DNA of 64,000 bases from Gammaproteobacteria bacterium (GTDB lineage Bacteria > Pseudomonadota > Gammaproteobacteria > Pseudomonadales > Azotimanducaceae): assembly GCA_012960535.1 (NCBI GenBank), contig DUBB01000025.1:49996-113995 (forward strand). Direction: 5' to 3'. Positions within the stretch are counted from its first letter, which is position 1; each line of letters starts with the position of its first letter. The position numbers and the translations under genes are program-made. Below, piece by piece: positions 24,795 through 34,775 of the stretch. A model generated the notes under the pieces. It was not told where the DNA came from, did no database searches, and saw only the letters and a list, made by a program, of their open reading frames with translations.

Positions 24795-26558
24795 ATGAGA
24801 AGCCACTATTGCGGCGAAATACGGCCAGAGCACCTGCAACAGGAAGTCCGGCTGAATGGCTGGGTCAATCGTCGCCGGGATCATGGCGGTATTATTTTTT
24901 TAGACCTCAGGGATCATCGTGGCGTGATCCAGGTTGTCTTTGACCCAGATACCGATGCCAGCTTTGCGCTTGCAGATCAGATGCGAAATGAGTTTGTAAT
25001 TGAAGTCGTTGGTTTGGTTCGTCTGCGTGACCCGGCCGCTATTAATCCAAAAATGCTGACAGGTGAAGTTGAGGTTCTTGGTCAACAGCTCACCGTATTG
25101 AACCGTTCGGAAACGCCCCCTTTTCAACTGGATGAGCACTCTGAAGCTGGGGATGATGTTCGATTAAAGTACCGCTATATAGATTTAAGGCGGCCGGAGA
25201 TGCAGGAGAAGCTACGCATCCGCTCCCGAGTCAGCCATTTTGTACGTAATTTTCTTAGTAGCTATGATTTTGTAGATCTTGAAACACCGGTATTAACCAA
25301 GGCAACCCCCGAAGGCGCGCGAGATTACCTGGTTCCAAGCCGAGTTCACCCAGGTCAGTTCTATGCTTTGCCGCAATCGCCTCAGATTTTTAAACAGCTG
25401 CTGATGATTTCCGGTTTTGATCGCTACTACCAGATAGCCAGATGTTTTCGGGACGAAGATTTGCGGGCGGATCGACAACCGGAATTTACTCAGGTTGATA
25501 TCGAAGCATCCTTTGTAGATGAAGCGTACATCATGGCTCTGGCAGAAGAGATGCTGATACGCGTTTTTGATGAGGTAATCGACGTGCAGTTAGAGCCCTT
25601 TACTGTGCTGACTTATGCTGACGCCATGCAGCATTATGGTACAGACAGACCAGATCTTCGTTTTGGCCTGGAGCTTATCGATATTGCGGACTTAATGACT
25701 GAGGTTGAATTCAAGGTGTTCGGCGTGCCTGCTAAGGATATTGATTCAAGGGTTGTTGCGCTGAGGCTCCCAAACGGTGATCGTTTAAGCCGAAAAAATA
25801 TTGATGACCTGACAAGCTTTGTGGGGATCTATGGCGCCAAGGGATTGGCTTACATCAGGGTTAATGATATTAGCGCCGGCGTGAGCGGGTTACAGTCGCC
25901 TATTCTCAAATTTCTACCGGAAAGTGTTGTCGACGAGTTGTTGGCTCGGTTACAAGCTGAAAATGGGGATCTGATTTTCTTTGGTGCAGATAAGGCTAAT
26001 GTGGTTAATGATTCAATGGCAGCACTAAGGAACAAGCTTGCAACGGACCTTGACCTTTATGAATGCCCCTGGTCGGTTTGCTGGGTCACTGAATTCCCGA
26101 TGTTTGAACAAGTTGATTCATCGCATTGGACCGCTGTACATCATCCCTTTACCCAGCCAATTGGTTCTATTGATTCACTGCTTGCTAATCCAGGAAAAAC
26201 CAGTTCGCGAGCCTATGATGTGGTGATCAACGGTTATGAAGTGGGTGGTGGATCCATACGGATTCATGACCCGCAGATGCAGCGGGCTATTTTTCAGGTA
26301 TTGCAGCTGTCTGAAAATGAATCTGAAGCAAAATTTGGGTTTCTGCTGGATGCGTTAAAATATGGCGCTCCTCCGCATGGCGGCATCGCCCTGGGTTTGG
26401 ACCGGCTAGTTATGTTAATGACGGATGCTAAAGCCATCCGTGATGTGATTGCTTTTCCAAAGACCCAGACTGCGACATGCCTGCTCACCGCAGCACCTGA
26501 CAACGTGCCAGAGAAGCTGGTTCGCGAATTGGGCATTCGTGTTCATAATCCCAACTGA
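24795..26558 (+). CDS. aspS: Aspartyl-tRNA synthetase
   Basis: A 587-residue bacterial-type class-IIb synthetase. An N-terminal OB-fold anticodon domain ([19 protein letters not shown]) is followed by motif 2 ([20 protein letters not shown]), the GAD insertion and motif 3 ([12 protein letters not shown]). Length equals that of the E. coli enzyme. Whether it also charges tRNA-Asn cannot be told here because gatCAB is not in the window. It heads the aspS-yebC-ruvCAB order commonly seen in this group. Confidence 0.97.
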   Translation: MRSHYCGEIRPEHLQQEVRLNGWVNRRRDHGGIIFLDLRDHRGVIQVVFDPDTDASFALADQMRNEFVIEVVGLVRLRDPAAINPKMLTGEVEVLGQQLTVLNRSETPPFQLDEHSEAGDDVRLKYRYIDLRRPEMQEKLRIRSRVSHFVRNFLSSYDFVDLETPVLTKATPEGARDYLVPSRVHPGQFYALPQSPQIFKQLLMISGFDRYYQIARCFRDEDLRADRQPEFTQVDIEASFVDEAYIMALAEEMLIRVFDEVIDVQLEPFTVLTYADAMQHYGTDRPDLRFGLELIDIADLMTEVEFKVFGVPAKDIDSRVVALRLPNGDRLSRKNIDDLTSFVGIYGAKGLAYIRVNDISAGVSGLQSPILKFLPESVVDELLARLQAENGDLIFFGADKANVVNDSMAALRNKLATDLDLYECPWSVCWVTEFPMFEQVDSSHWTAVHHPFTQPIGSIDSLLANPGKTSSRAYDVVINGYEVGGGSIRIHDPQMQRAIFQVLQLSENESEAKFGFLLDALKYGAPPHGGIALGLDRLVMLMTDAKAIRDVIAFPKTQTATCLLTAAPDNVPEKLVRELGIRVHNPN

Positions 26559-26570
26559 TCAGGGTTAGAT

Positions 26571-27305
26571 ATGGCTGGCCATAGTAAGTGGAGCAACATC
26601 AAGCATCGAAAAGCGGGGCAGGATGCCAAGCGAGCTAAGGTGTTTACAAAAATCATTAGGGAACTGACTATTGCGGCCCGCGACGGTGGCGGCAGCGTTG
26701 ATGACAATCCGGGTCTTCGAAATTTAGTGGACAAGGCTAAAGCAGTCCAGATGCCGCGAGATACCTTGGAGCGGGCCATTGCCAGAGGCGCAGGGGGACA
26801 GGAAGGCGCGGACCTGGTGGCGCTCACCTACGAAGGATATGGTCCCGGTGGAGTTGCTATTCTGGTGGAGACGATGACCGATAATCGGAATAGGACAGTT
26901 GCTGAAATTCGTCATGCTTTCAGCAAAGGTGGTGGTAATTTAGGCACCGATGGTTCTGTCGCCTATCTGTTTTCAAAAAAAGGCCAACTGCTGTTGGAAT
27001 CTGGCGGTGCAGAAGACTCAATTATGGATATCGCCATTGAAGCCGGTGCAGAGGATGTCGACAGCGCTGAGGATGGAACTGTGGAGGTGATTACCAGTCC
27101 CGAAGATTTTCAGGAAATAAAAGAGCTATTTTTGCAGGCTGGTTTTAAAACTATAATGGCAGAGATTGCAATGCTGCCGCATACCTATACCGATTTGAGT
27201 GAGGAAAACTCTACTAAGCTCCTCATATTGCTCGAATTGCTGGAAGACATAGATGATGTCACTAATGTTTATACCAACGGTAATTTTATGGCTGAATCGC
27301 CCTAA
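26571..27305 (+). CDS. yebC: YebC/TACO1-family protein
   Basis: A 244-residue member of the YebC family: MAGHSKWSNIKHRK at the start is nearly invariant, and GPGGVAILVETMTDNRNRTVAEIRHAF marks domain 2. These proteins bind ribosomes or DNA; recent work on the family supports a role in translating proline-rich stretches, older work a regulatory one. It is 12 bases downstream of aspS and 97 bases upstream of ruvC. Confidence 0.95.
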   Translation: MAGHSKWSNIKHRKAGQDAKRAKVFTKIIRELTIAARDGGGSVDDNPGLRNLVDKAKAVQMPRDTLERAIARGAGGQEGADLVALTYEGYGPGGVAILVETMTDNRNRTVAEIRHAFSKGGGNLGTDGSVAYLFSKKGQLLLESGGAEDSIMDIAIEAGAEDVDSAEDGTVEVITSPEDFQEIKELFLQAGFKTIMAEIAMLPHTYTDLSEENSTKLLILLELLEDIDDVTNVYTNGNFMAESP

Positions 27306-27402
27306 TGCGTTGCTAACCTTTGTCGATGTAGAATTCGGATAGAACCGGAACAACCCCGCTATGTGCTAGAATTCGATCAGGTTAATCACGCCGGAAGCGG
27401 GC

Positions 27403-27939
27403 ATGAGTATCATTCTAGGTATTGATCCTGGTTCACGGGTAACAGGTTACGGGGTTCTCAGTAACCAGGGTGCCGAGTTGGAATATGTTGCCAGTGGCTG
27501 CATTAAGACCGATGTTCGCGGAGCAACGGCAGAGAGACTGGATGAAATATTCACGGGTGTGAGTGAACTGATCAGCGAATATCAGCCAGAACTGTTAGCA
27601 ATCGAAAAAATATTCATGGCAAAAAGCGCGGATTCGGCGCTGAAACTAGGTCAAGCCAGGGGCGTGGCTATTGTGGCTGCCAGTCACCAGGGGTTACCGG
27701 TATTTGAATACGAGGCACGCAAGGTAAAGCAAGCTGTTGTAGGCAATGGCAATGCCACAAAAATCCAGGTCCAGCATATGGTGGAAGTGCAGCTTGCTCT
27801 ACAAGGTAAACCGCAGGAAGATGCTGCAGATGCATTAGCCATAGCACTGTGTCATGCCCATACCCAGTTTAATCTGCAAAGAACAAGCACAACAGGTATG
27901 GCATTTCGTCGAGGTCGTTTGGTGGGGCCAAAAACATGA
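27403..27939 (+). CDS. ruvC: Holliday junction resolvase RuvC
   Basis: A 178-residue endonuclease that cuts Holliday junctions as a dimer on the RuvAB complex. The four acidic residues of the RNase-H-like site are visible: Asp8 in GIDPG, the glutamate in AIEKIF, and two aspartates in [13 protein letters not shown]. Its stop overlaps ruvA by four bases. I see no CTGT-N8-ACAG box upstream, so the ruv genes do not show an SOS operator here. Confidence 0.96.
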   Translation: MSIILGIDPGSRVTGYGVLSNQGAELEYVASGCIKTDVRGATAERLDEIFTGVSELISEYQPELLAIEKIFMAKSADSALKLGQARGVAIVAASHQGLPVFEYEARKVKQAVVGNGNATKIQVQHMVEVQLALQGKPQEDAADALAIALCHAHTQFNLQRTSTTGMAFRRGRLVGPKT

Positions 27940-28523
27940 TTGCAATGATTCAGGGTAAGTTATTAGATAAAACCGATCAGCAGATTGTTATTGATGTTTC
28001 TGGGTTGGGTTATGAAGTATCAGTACCCACATCTACGCGGGTCAGTCTGGGCCCAATTGATAGTCTGGTTTCTCTGTACACGCATCTTGTGGTCAGGGAG
28101 GATGCTCAGATCCTGTTTGGCTTTTTAAAAAAGCAGGACAGGGAATTATTTCGTGCCTTGATTCGGGTTAATAAAATAGGTCCTAAGCTAGCTGTGGCCA
28201 TCCTTTCGGCGGTTGATGCGAGCGCCTTTATCAGTTGTATTCGACAGAATGATGTCAAGACCTTAAATGGAATATCAGGTGTTGGAAAAGTCATGGCGGA
28301 ACGTCTTATTATGGAAATGAGGGATAAGTTTACGGATTGGCAGGTTGGCCTTGATGACCGTGTTGGCGTACCGGCAAAATCAGATGGTAGGGCAGATGCT
28401 GAGGCGGCGATAGTTGGTCTGGGATTCAAACCCCAGGAGGCAGCTCGTGCGCTAGCACAGATCGAGGATGATAGTGACGATGTGCAAGTGCTAGTCAGGC
28501 AGGCACTGAAATTGTTGGCATAA
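27936..28523 (+). CDS. ruvA: Holliday junction helicase subunit RuvA
   Basis: A 195-residue junction-binding protein. The OB-fold N-terminus ([12 protein letters not shown], then [11 protein letters not shown]), the tandem HhH motifs ([15 protein letters not shown] and [18 protein letters not shown]) and the C-terminal three-helix RuvB-binding domain ([18 protein letters not shown]) are all present. The start is the ATG at 27936 in ATGA overlap with ruvC, since its first seven residues line up with other RuvAs. Confidence 0.96.
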   Translation: MIAMIQGKLLDKTDQQIVIDVSGLGYEVSVPTSTRVSLGPIDSLVSLYTHLVVREDAQILFGFLKKQDRELFRALIRVNKIGPKLAVAILSAVDASAFISCIRQNDVKTLNGISGVGKVMAERLIMEMRDKFTDWQVGLDDRVGVPAKSDGRADAEAAIVGLGFKPQEAARALAQIEDDSDDVQVLVRQALKLLA

Positions 28524-28524
28524 C

Positions 28525-28547
28525 AATCAGTTTATGGATAACTGATT
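28525..28547. promoter_or_regulatory. Perfect 8-bp inverted repeat between ruvA and ruvB
   Basis: AATCAGTT, seven bases, then AACTGATT, two bases after the ruvA stop. It is followed by TTGGAGCGG and not by a U-run, so it is not an intrinsic terminator. It could be an mRNA hairpin that adjusts ruvB expression. Confidence 0.5.
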
Positions 28548-28590
28548 TGGAGCGGAAAAGCATGAATTATTGGTATGCGAGAGCAGAATC

Positions 28591-29643
28591 ATGATTGAAT
28601 CAGATCGTCTGGTTTCGCCTGCCTCACAAGCGCCTGAGCCGCAACAAGATTGGGCCATAAGGCCGAAGCGATTGGATGACTATATTGGCCAGGCCCAGGT
28701 GTGTGAACAGATGACGGTGTTTATGCAGGCGGCCAAGGGTCGCCAGGAATCGCTGGATCATACTTTGATCTTCGGCCCTCCGGGTCTTGGTAAAACAACC
28801 CTGGCTAATATAATTGCCTCTGAAATGGATGTTAAAATTAAGTCGACATCCGGTCCTGTCATGGAAAAAAAAGGTGACCTGGTAGCCGCATTGACTAACC
28901 TGGAAGCAGGTGACGTGCTGTTTATTGATGAAATCCATCGTCTAAATGCTGCTGTTGAGGAGATACTCTATCCAGCGATGGAAGACTTCCAGGTAGATCT
29001 GATGATTGGTGAAGGCCCAGCTGCAAGATCCATTAAACTGGATCTTCCGCCTTTTACCCTGGTAGGTGCAACGACACGTACGGGTCTGCTAACCTCGCCT
29101 CTGCGCGACCGATTTGGGATTGTGCAGAGGCTTGAGTTTTATAGCGAACAAGATCTAGCAAAGATTCTGGTTCGTTCCGCTGCCCTATTAGGTGTTCAAT
29201 GTGATGCAGCGGGTGCTAAGGAAATAGCAGTCAGGTCCCGCGGAACGCCCAGAATTGCCAATCGACTATTGCGCCGAGTTCGCGATTATGCAGAGGTCCG
29301 CGCATCCGGGGAGGTGACTGCCGAAGTTGCGGATCAGGCGCTGAATATGTTGAATGTAGATGCCAACGGGTTTGATCATATGGATCGCCGGTTATTGATG
29401 GCTGTGATTGAAAAATTTGACGGAGGGCCAGTGGGAATCGATAGCATAGCAGCAGCTGTGGGTGAGGAAAGGGATACCATTGAAGATGTCTATGAACCTT
29501 ACCTGATTCAGCAAGGCTTCATGATGCGCACACCGCGAGGCAGAATAGCAACCAAAAGAGCGTATCTCCATTTTGGGATGGAGTTTGTTACAGTTCCCAG
29601 GCAGGACCTTTTTGTCGAAAATCTAAGTGGGGAGGGAGAGTGA
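28591..29643 (+). CDS. ruvB: Holliday junction helicase ATPase RuvB
   Basis: A 350-residue AAA+ motor for branch migration. Walker A is GPPGLGKTT, Walker B DEIHRL, and the sensor region [19 protein letters not shown] and C-terminal winged helix [17 protein letters not shown] are intact. I take the ATG at 28591, which gives the usual MIESDRL start, not the TTG seven codons earlier. Its last four bases overlap the GTG of tolQ. Confidence 0.96.
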   Translation: MIESDRLVSPASQAPEPQQDWAIRPKRLDDYIGQAQVCEQMTVFMQAAKGRQESLDHTLIFGPPGLGKTTLANIIASEMDVKIKSTSGPVMEKKGDLVAALTNLEAGDVLFIDEIHRLNAAVEEILYPAMEDFQVDLMIGEGPAARSIKLDLPPFTLVGATTRTGLLTSPLRDRFGIVQRLEFYSEQDLAKILVRSAALLGVQCDAAGAKEIAVRSRGTPRIANRLLRRVRDYAEVRASGEVTAEVADQALNMLNVDANGFDHMDRRLLMAVIEKFDGGPVGIDSIAAAVGEERDTIEDVYEPYLIQQGFMMRTPRGRIATKRAYLHFGMEFVTVPRQDLFVENLSGEGE

Positions 29644-30317
29644 ACGAACCTATTTCGATACTGCATTTGATTCTGGGTGCTTCTGTTGTGGTGCAGATTG
29701 TCATGGCCATTCTAATAATGGCGTCTTTGGTGTCCTGGATAATGATTTTCCAAAGGATTTTTGTTCTCTCTTCGATTCGCAGAATGGCTAACGTGTTTGA
29801 AAGTGAGTTCTGGTCAGGCAATGACCTGCGGTCCATTTTTATTGAGATCGAATCAGCTGATGCTGACCCGATCGGCATTGAACATCTTTTTTATTCAGGT
29901 TTTAAGGAATTTACACGTTCTCGGCAGCAATATGGAACCCAGGCAGAACGTATTATGCAGAACGTGCAGCGGGCGATGCGCGTTGCCCTGTCCCGAGAAG
30001 AAGAAAGGCTTGAAGCGTCGCTTCCGTTTTTGGCCACAGTCGGTTCAACCAGTCCTTATATTGGTTTGTTTGGAACAGTATGGGGGATTATGAATTCGTT
30101 CAGAGGATTAGCAACAGCGAATCAGGCTAGCCTTTCGGTGGTAGCGCCAGGAATATCTGAGGCCTTGATAGCGACGGCTATTGGTCTGTTTGCGGCTATT
30201 CCTGCTGTGATCGCATATAACCGCTATTCTGCCCAGGTAGAAGTCATAATGAATCGATTTGAGGCCTTTTCAGATGAGTTCAGTTCTATTCTTAACCGAT
30301 CGATCCAGAACAGGTAA
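29640..30317 (+). CDS. tolQ: TolQ, Tol-Pal energy-coupling subunit
   Basis: A 225-residue inner-membrane protein of the ExbB/MotA/TolQ family with three helices (about 14-36, 130-152 and 165-187). [20 protein letters not shown] is the family signature in helix 2. With TolR it forms the proton channel that drives TolA during outer-membrane invagination. It starts at GTG 29640 after GGGGAGGGAGA, overlapping ruvB by four bases. The ybgC thioesterase gene usual at this spot is absent. Confidence 0.95.
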   Translation: MNEPISILHLILGASVVVQIVMAILIMASLVSWIMIFQRIFVLSSIRRMANVFESEFWSGNDLRSIFIEIESADADPIGIEHLFYSGFKEFTRSRQQYGTQAERIMQNVQRAMRVALSREEERLEASLPFLATVGSTSPYIGLFGTVWGIMNSFRGLATANQASLSVVAPGISEALIATAIGLFAAIPAVIAYNRYSAQVEVIMNRFEAFSDEFSSILNRSIQNR

Positions 30318-30325
30318 CTAAGCCA

Positions 30326-30748
30326 ATGTCCAAGGTAGCCCGAAGAAAACCCATGTCAGAGATCAATGTAGTGCCCTACATCGACGTTATGCTGGTTTTG
30401 CTGGTTATTTTTATGGTCACGGCACCTTTAATGACGCAGGGTATTAAGGTGGATTTACCCAATGCCAATAGCGAGGCAATTGACGTGGATTCAGACCAGA
30501 GTTTTCTGGTAGTAAGCATCAAGTCCGATGGTAGTTATTATCTAAACACGGGTGATGAAGAAACGCCGCTACCTCTGGAGGCGATTGGCGAGACCACTAT
30601 GAAAATTATATCTGCTAATCCTGCAGTTCGTGTTTTGGTTGAAGGTGACCAGTCGTTACCCTACGGTGTGGTAGTCACTTTGATGGATGAATTGCAGCGT
30701 GCTGGCGTTGAAGGGATAGGCCTGGTGACTGAACCCTCGAGTGGTTAA
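30326..30748 (+). CDS. tolR: TolR, Tol-Pal proton-channel subunit
   Basis: A 140-residue ExbD-family protein. A single N-terminal helix (residues 15-37) has the proton-binding aspartate in VVPYIDVMLVLLVIFMVTAP. The rest is periplasmic and ends in the peptidoglycan-contacting domain. It lies eight bases after tolQ. Confidence 0.95.
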   Translation: MSKVARRKPMSEINVVPYIDVMLVLLVIFMVTAPLMTQGIKVDLPNANSEAIDVDSDQSFLVVSIKSDGSYYLNTGDEETPLPLEAIGETTMKIISANPAVRVLVEGDQSLPYGVVVTLMDELQRAGVEGIGLVTEPSSG

Positions 30749-30763
30749 AGGGACTCGTATATT

Positions 30764-31525
30764 ATGCCAAAACTGGCGGGCTATGTTTTTTCCATTTTTC
30801 TTGCTGTGCTCCTGCACGGTGCAGTGGTGGGCTTACTGCTGATTAACTGGCAGGCAGAATCGAGTGAACCAACGCGGATTGAACCCCTGTATATTAGTGC
30901 CTCTCTGATTCGACAGAATCCTATCCAGATCAGGCGTCGCGAGGAGATGGCTGCTAAGGAGCGGGCTGAACAGCAGAAAGCGAAAGAAATTGCCAGTCGC
31001 AGGCAGGCCCGGGAAAGTGTGCTAGCAAACAAAAAACTTGTACCTGTTGAAACAACGGATTCGACCCAGGACCAGGCTGAAGCTTTTACACAGCAAGCAC
31101 CAATGGTCAGCGCCAGGCAAGAACCACAATTAAAAAGGCAACTCGAAGAACAGTTCCGACTACAGATGGAGGACGAATTAACACTCGCGGTTATGGAAGA
31201 ACAAGAACGTCGTAAAGCTGTCACTGATGATGAAAAATCCATGGCTTTTGTAGCGCAGATTCAGCAGGATATTGTTTCAAACTGGTCCAGGCCGCCGAGT
31301 GCTCGAAATGGTATGCAGGCCTTGCTCAGGGTTTTCCTGGTTCCCACTGGCGAGGTTGTTGAGGTTGTGGTTCAGGAAAGTAGCGGTAATGTTGCTTTCG
31401 ATCGTTCAGCTATTCTGGCGGTTCAGAAGGCCGAGCAGTTTCAGGTTCCCGCAGTGGCAGCGCAGTTTGAAAGGCGATTCAGAGAATTTACGGTATTATT
31501 TCGACCCGAGGACTTAAGGCTGTGA
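30764..31525 (+). CDS. tolA: TolA, Tol-Pal trans-envelope protein
   Basis: A 253-residue protein with one N-terminal membrane helix (residues 5-28), then a charged alpha-helical rod rich in Glu, Arg, Lys and Gln (about 50-165) and a TonB-like C-terminal domain (LLRVFLVPTGEVVEVVV, then FDRSAILAVQKAEQFQVP). The rod is short compared with E. coli TolA (421 residues), as in many marine gammaproteobacteria. It links TolQR to TolB and Pal. Confidence 0.92.
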   Translation: MPKLAGYVFSIFLAVLLHGAVVGLLLINWQAESSEPTRIEPLYISASLIRQNPIQIRRREEMAAKERAEQQKAKEIASRRQARESVLANKKLVPVETTDSTQDQAEAFTQQAPMVSARQEPQLKRQLEEQFRLQMEDELTLAVMEEQERRKAVTDDEKSMAFVAQIQQDIVSNWSRPPSARNGMQALLRVFLVPTGEVVEVVVQESSGNVAFDRSAILAVQKAEQFQVPAVAAQFERRFREFTVLFRPEDLRL

Positions 31526-31532
31526 TTAATCG

Positions 31533-32861
31533 ATGAAAATAAAAATGACGAGGTTAGGGCTGATTCTTGGTTGCCTGGTGTGTTCAGTTTTCAGCACAGC
31601 TGAGTTAAGAATTGAGGTCACCAAAGGGGCTGATAATGCGGTGCGTATAGCCGTTATTCCTTTTGAGTGGAGAGGGCGGGGCTCTCTTCCTGAAAGTGTT
31701 GCTGAAATTATAACTTCTGATCTGGGCTTCAGTGGCCGCTTTAATACCTTACCCGTAACGCAAATGCTGAGCCTTCCGAATACGGCAGAAGAAGTCTTTT
31801 TGCGTGACTGGAAGCTTCTCGATGTTGAATACCTGGTGATGGGGTACTTAACCGAGCGCGGTCCCGATCTAGCCCTGCATTTTGAGCTTTACAATATCTA
31901 TGAGCAGACGACAGATATTTCCGAGATTATCGTCGGTAGCGATCTGGATCTCAGAGATATGGCCCATTATGCCAGTGACACCTTGTATGAAGCGCTAACG
32001 GGTATACCCGGTGCTTTTTCTACCCAGATCATGTACATCACTGCAACTGGCGAAAATGATTCCAGGGAATTTCGTCTTAACGTCGCAGATGCAGATGGGC
32101 GCAGAATTGTGACGGTATTACAGTCTAGAGAACCCATTTTGTCCGCCACCTGGTCCCCCGAAGGCGAGCGAATTGCTTATGTATCGTTCGAGAGGGATAG
32201 CCGGCCAGCGATTTATATCCATAATCTGGTGACAAGAACGCGGGAACAGGTCACTGCCTTTACAGGTTTAAATGGAGCGCCTTCGTTTTCGCCGGATGGC
32301 ACGAAACTGGCCATGGTGTTATCTAAAGACGGTAATCCAGATATTTATATTTTAGACCTGAAAAGTAAACCACGAAGACTGCGGCGGGTGACCCGGCACT
32401 ATGGAATCGATACCGAGCCATCCTGGAGTCATGATGGCCGATCAATCGTATTTACCTCCAATCGCGGTGGTCAGCCACAGATTTATTCTATGGGCCTTAA
32501 CGATTTACGGATTGAGAGGTTGACGTTTGAGGGGGATTACAATGCGAAGGCCAGTTTGCTAAAGGATGGTTCCGGCCTAGTTATGGTGCATCGCCGCGAA
32601 GGCATTTTCCATATAAGTCACCTTGATCTGAAGAGAGGACGGTTACGGGTTTTAACTGAAACCTCGCTCGATGAATCACCCAGCATCGCACCCAATGGAA
32701 GTATGTTGATCTACGCGACCCAGGTGGGTGGCAGGGGTATATTGGCCGGGGTATCGATAGATGGAGGCGTAAAATTCAATCTGCCGTCTAATCAGGGTGA
32801 TGTTCGAGAGCCGTCCTGGTCACCGACCAAGCGGAAAAATTTCGTTCCAGTGTCTAAATAA
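31533..32861 (+). CDS. tolB: TolB, periplasmic beta-propeller of the Tol-Pal system
   Basis: A 442-residue protein with a Sec signal peptide (about residues 1-23). Residues 30-170 are the alpha/beta domain, and the rest a six-bladed propeller made of WSPEGERIAYVS, FSPDGTKLAMV and WSHDGRSIVFTS-type blades. It binds Pal and TolA. It starts seven bases after tolA. Confidence 0.95.
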   Translation: MKIKMTRLGLILGCLVCSVFSTAELRIEVTKGADNAVRIAVIPFEWRGRGSLPESVAEIITSDLGFSGRFNTLPVTQMLSLPNTAEEVFLRDWKLLDVEYLVMGYLTERGPDLALHFELYNIYEQTTDISEIIVGSDLDLRDMAHYASDTLYEALTGIPGAFSTQIMYITATGENDSREFRLNVADADGRRIVTVLQSREPILSATWSPEGERIAYVSFERDSRPAIYIHNLVTRTREQVTAFTGLNGAPSFSPDGTKLAMVLSKDGNPDIYILDLKSKPRRLRRVTRHYGIDTEPSWSHDGRSIVFTSNRGGQPQIYSMGLNDLRIERLTFEGDYNAKASLLKDGSGLVMVHRREGIFHISHLDLKRGRLRVLTETSLDESPSIAPNGSMLIYATQVGGRGILAGVSIDGGVKFNLPSNQGDVREPSWSPTKRKNFVPVSK

Positions 32862-32995
32862 TATTCAGAATCAAGCATTAGTTATCGTAAAATCATGCAT
32901 CGGGGATAGAATTCACGGGATTATTGGATAATTATCGCCACCAGATGAATAATTGCTTCAAATTTGTGGTTTAATCCACTGAATGGTTAATTGGT

Positions 32996-33013
32996 AGTTC
33001 TGTTTTCAGAACT
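32996..33013 (+). promoter_or_regulatory. Perfect stem-loop in the pal leader
   Basis: AGTTCTG, a TTTT loop, CAGAACT, followed by a few bases and GGGGTTTTT, 35 bases before the pal start. The stem is only seven pairs, so it is too weak for a sure terminator. It could tune pal relative to tolB. Confidence 0.4.
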
Positions 33014-33047
33014 CTGGGGTTTTTCGCTTTATGAACAGGAGCTTATA

Positions 33048-33614
33048 ATGGCATTAATGAAACGATATTGTGGTCCAATGCTGGCCATTGCGTTGTTAGC
33101 GTTAGCTGGATGTGCAAGCACGACACAGGAGACGAGTAGTGGCCCTGCCCCGGAACTCCAAGCGCCTGAGACTTCTATGGAGGTTGAAAACGTCCTTGTC
33201 GAAATTGAACCTATCAAGCCAATGGTTTCTCGTGGAAGGATCATTTTACCGCTGGACGAACTGGACGCCGCTGCTGGGTCTGAGACGCTCAAGGGGTTAT
33301 TTTACTTTGATTTCGATCAGGCTATTGTCAGGCGATCAGGCCATTCAGAACTCGATCGACACGCAGGTGTGCTCAGTGGTAACAGCATGCTCAGTGTTAG
33401 GCTAGAAGGCCATGCTGATGAAAGAGGAACGCGCGAATATAATCTGGCGCTGGGAGAACGTAGAGCGAATGCGGTTCAAGCTTACTTGATTGCCCAGGGC
33501 GTTTCGCGTAGCCAGATGGAAGTTATAAGCTATGGTGAAGAAAAACCTGCTGATTCTGGTCATGATGAGGGTTCCTGGACGAAGAATCGGCGAGTCGAAA
33601 TAGTTTATCGATAA
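33048..33614 (+). CDS. pal: Pal, peptidoglycan-associated outer-membrane lipoprotein
   Basis: A 188-residue lipoprotein. The signal peptide ends in LLALAGC (lipobox), and the C-terminal OmpA-like domain shows FYFDFDQAIV, LEGHADERGTREYNLALGERRA and the ending KNRRVEIVYR, which holds peptidoglycan. I chose the ATG at 33048 because AGGAG lies about eight bases before it and a lipoprotein signal follows at once. The linker after the lipid is about 60 residues. A 16-bp duplication spans its stop codon. Confidence 0.95.
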   Translation: MALMKRYCGPMLAIALLALAGCASTTQETSSGPAPELQAPETSMEVENVLVEIEPIKPMVSRGRIILPLDELDAAAGSETLKGLFYFDFDQAIVRRSGHSELDRHAGVLSGNSMLSVRLEGHADERGTREYNLALGERRANAVQAYLIAQGVSRSQMEVISYGEEKPADSGHDEGSWTKNRRVEIVYR

Positions 33615-33641
33615 AGCTTTCGTTAGATAAAGCTTTCGTTA
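33610..33641. repeat. Perfect 16-bp tandem duplication
   Basis: GATAAAGCTTTCGTTA occurs at 33610-33625 and again, adjacent, at 33626-33641. The first copy contains the pal stop TAA. The second copy fills the place where the Shine-Dalgarno of cpoB should be, one base before its ATG. Confidence 0.95.
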
Positions 33642-33642
33642 T

Positions 33643-34509
33643 ATGTACATCAGCGGCTGTAGAAGAGAGCCTGGTCGTATTTGGCTGAGCGTTGGGCTCC
33701 TTTTGCTAGGGTGGTTTCTGGCTGGAACAGGCCTTGCCTCGGAAAGCCCTATTCGGGTCGAGACACTGTCTTCGGATTCGGTTGAAAGGCAGATCACAGA
33801 AGAATTCCCGACTGCACCAATAGCAGATGAGCCGGCTCCCATACTTGATGAAGAAAGCCCGTCGCATCCTAATATGGAAAATCAATACCAGTTGCAGATT
33901 CTGCAACAGGAAGTAATGACTCTGCGCGGCCAGATAGAAGAGCTGCGCTATGAAGTTCAACGTGGTAAGGCTATTCAGGAAGACCGTTATTTAGAACTGG
34001 ATAGACGCCTGCAGGGGCTAGGGGAGGTAGAGGCTTCGCAGGCATCTGGTGAAGGTGGATCGGAGATAGTGGAAAACCAAACCGATACTTATCAGATAGA
34101 ACAACCAGACTCGTCTGTAAATGCGGGTGAGAAGCCATTATACGATGCTGCTCTTCAGGCGATAAGAGGGCGTCAATACGATCTGGCAATAGAACAGCTG
34201 CTTGGCGTCATCAAGCAATTTCCTGATGGCACTTATACACCCAATGCTTACTATTGGTTGGGGGAGATACAGGCCGCCAAGAAAAAGCCAGATTATGAAA
34301 AGGCACGGCAGGCATTGGTACAGGTTATCAATGGTTTTCCAGATCATTCAAAAGCGCCTGATGCTGCCTTTAAGTTGGGCAAAATCTACCACCTCATGGG
34401 CGATTGCCAGCGCGGCAAGGATCTGCTTACCCAGGTGGCGACCGATTACAGCGATAAAACAGCCGGAAAATTAGCGCAGAGCTATGTGCGCGACAAACTC
34501 GACTGCTAG
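33643..34509 (+). CDS. cpoB: CpoB/YbgF, Tol-Pal coordinator
   Basis: A 288-residue periplasmic protein. It has an N-terminal hydrophobic signal (residues 13-32), a coiled coil (residues 80-118; YQLQILQQEVMTLRGQIEEL) that trimerises in relatives, and three TPR-like repeats (from about residue 160; LYDAALQAIRGRQYDLAIEQL, YWLGEIQAAKKKPDYEKA, FKLGKIYHLMGDCQRG). It links septal peptidoglycan synthesis with the Tol machine. The ATG has no visible Shine-Dalgarno because a duplicated 16-mer occupies the site. Confidence 0.92.
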   Translation: MYISGCRREPGRIWLSVGLLLLGWFLAGTGLASESPIRVETLSSDSVERQITEEFPTAPIADEPAPILDEESPSHPNMENQYQLQILQQEVMTLRGQIEELRYEVQRGKAIQEDRYLELDRRLQGLGEVEASQASGEGGSEIVENQTDTYQIEQPDSSVNAGEKPLYDAALQAIRGRQYDLAIEQLLGVIKQFPDGTYTPNAYYWLGEIQAAKKKPDYEKARQALVQVINGFPDHSKAPDAAFKLGKIYHLMGDCQRGKDLLTQVATDYSDKTAGKLAQSYVRDKLDC

Positions 34510-34529
34510 GCTGACAGCGTGATCCGTTG

Positions 34530-34556
34530 ATGGGCTGAGTTTCAAAGCCAGCCCAT
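34530..34556 (+). other. Hairpin downstream of cpoB
   Basis: ATGGGCTG pairs perfectly with CAGCCCAT across an 11-base loop, about 20 bases after the cpoB stop. There is no U-run, so it is a possible transcript-end stabiliser, not a canonical terminator. Confidence 0.45.
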
Positions 34557-34683
34557 AGGTCCTGGTCTGGCCGGGATAACTGCCTATCAAAACGTTTGTT
34601 TGCCGACTCATGTTTTGAGTTGATGGTTTAATTGGCGTGCTGAAAGTAAACTTGATTCGACAGATGTGGGAGGGTAGAAAAAA

Positions 34684-34759
34684 TGGTGGGCCGTCCGCGA
34701 CTCGAACGCGGGACCAATTGGTTAAAAGCCAACTGCTCTACCAACTGAGCTAACGGCCC
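34684..34759 (-). tRNA. tRNA-Lys (anticodon UUU)
   Basis: A 76-base cloverleaf with the CCA encoded. Acceptor GGGCCGT/ACGGCCC, D arm GCTC-AGTTGGTA-GAGC, anticodon stem GTTGG/CCAAT with loop CTTTTAA and anticodon TTT, T arm CCGCG-TTCGAGT-CGCGG. A run of T follows the 3' end. All pairs are consistent with tRNA-Lys. Confidence 0.97.
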
Positions 34760-34775
34760 TCTGATGGAGGCGCCA

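Noticed and set aside
27305..28590. SOS control of ruvCAB
   Set aside because: I looked for CTGT-N8-ACAG upstream of ruvC, ruvA and ruvB and found none.
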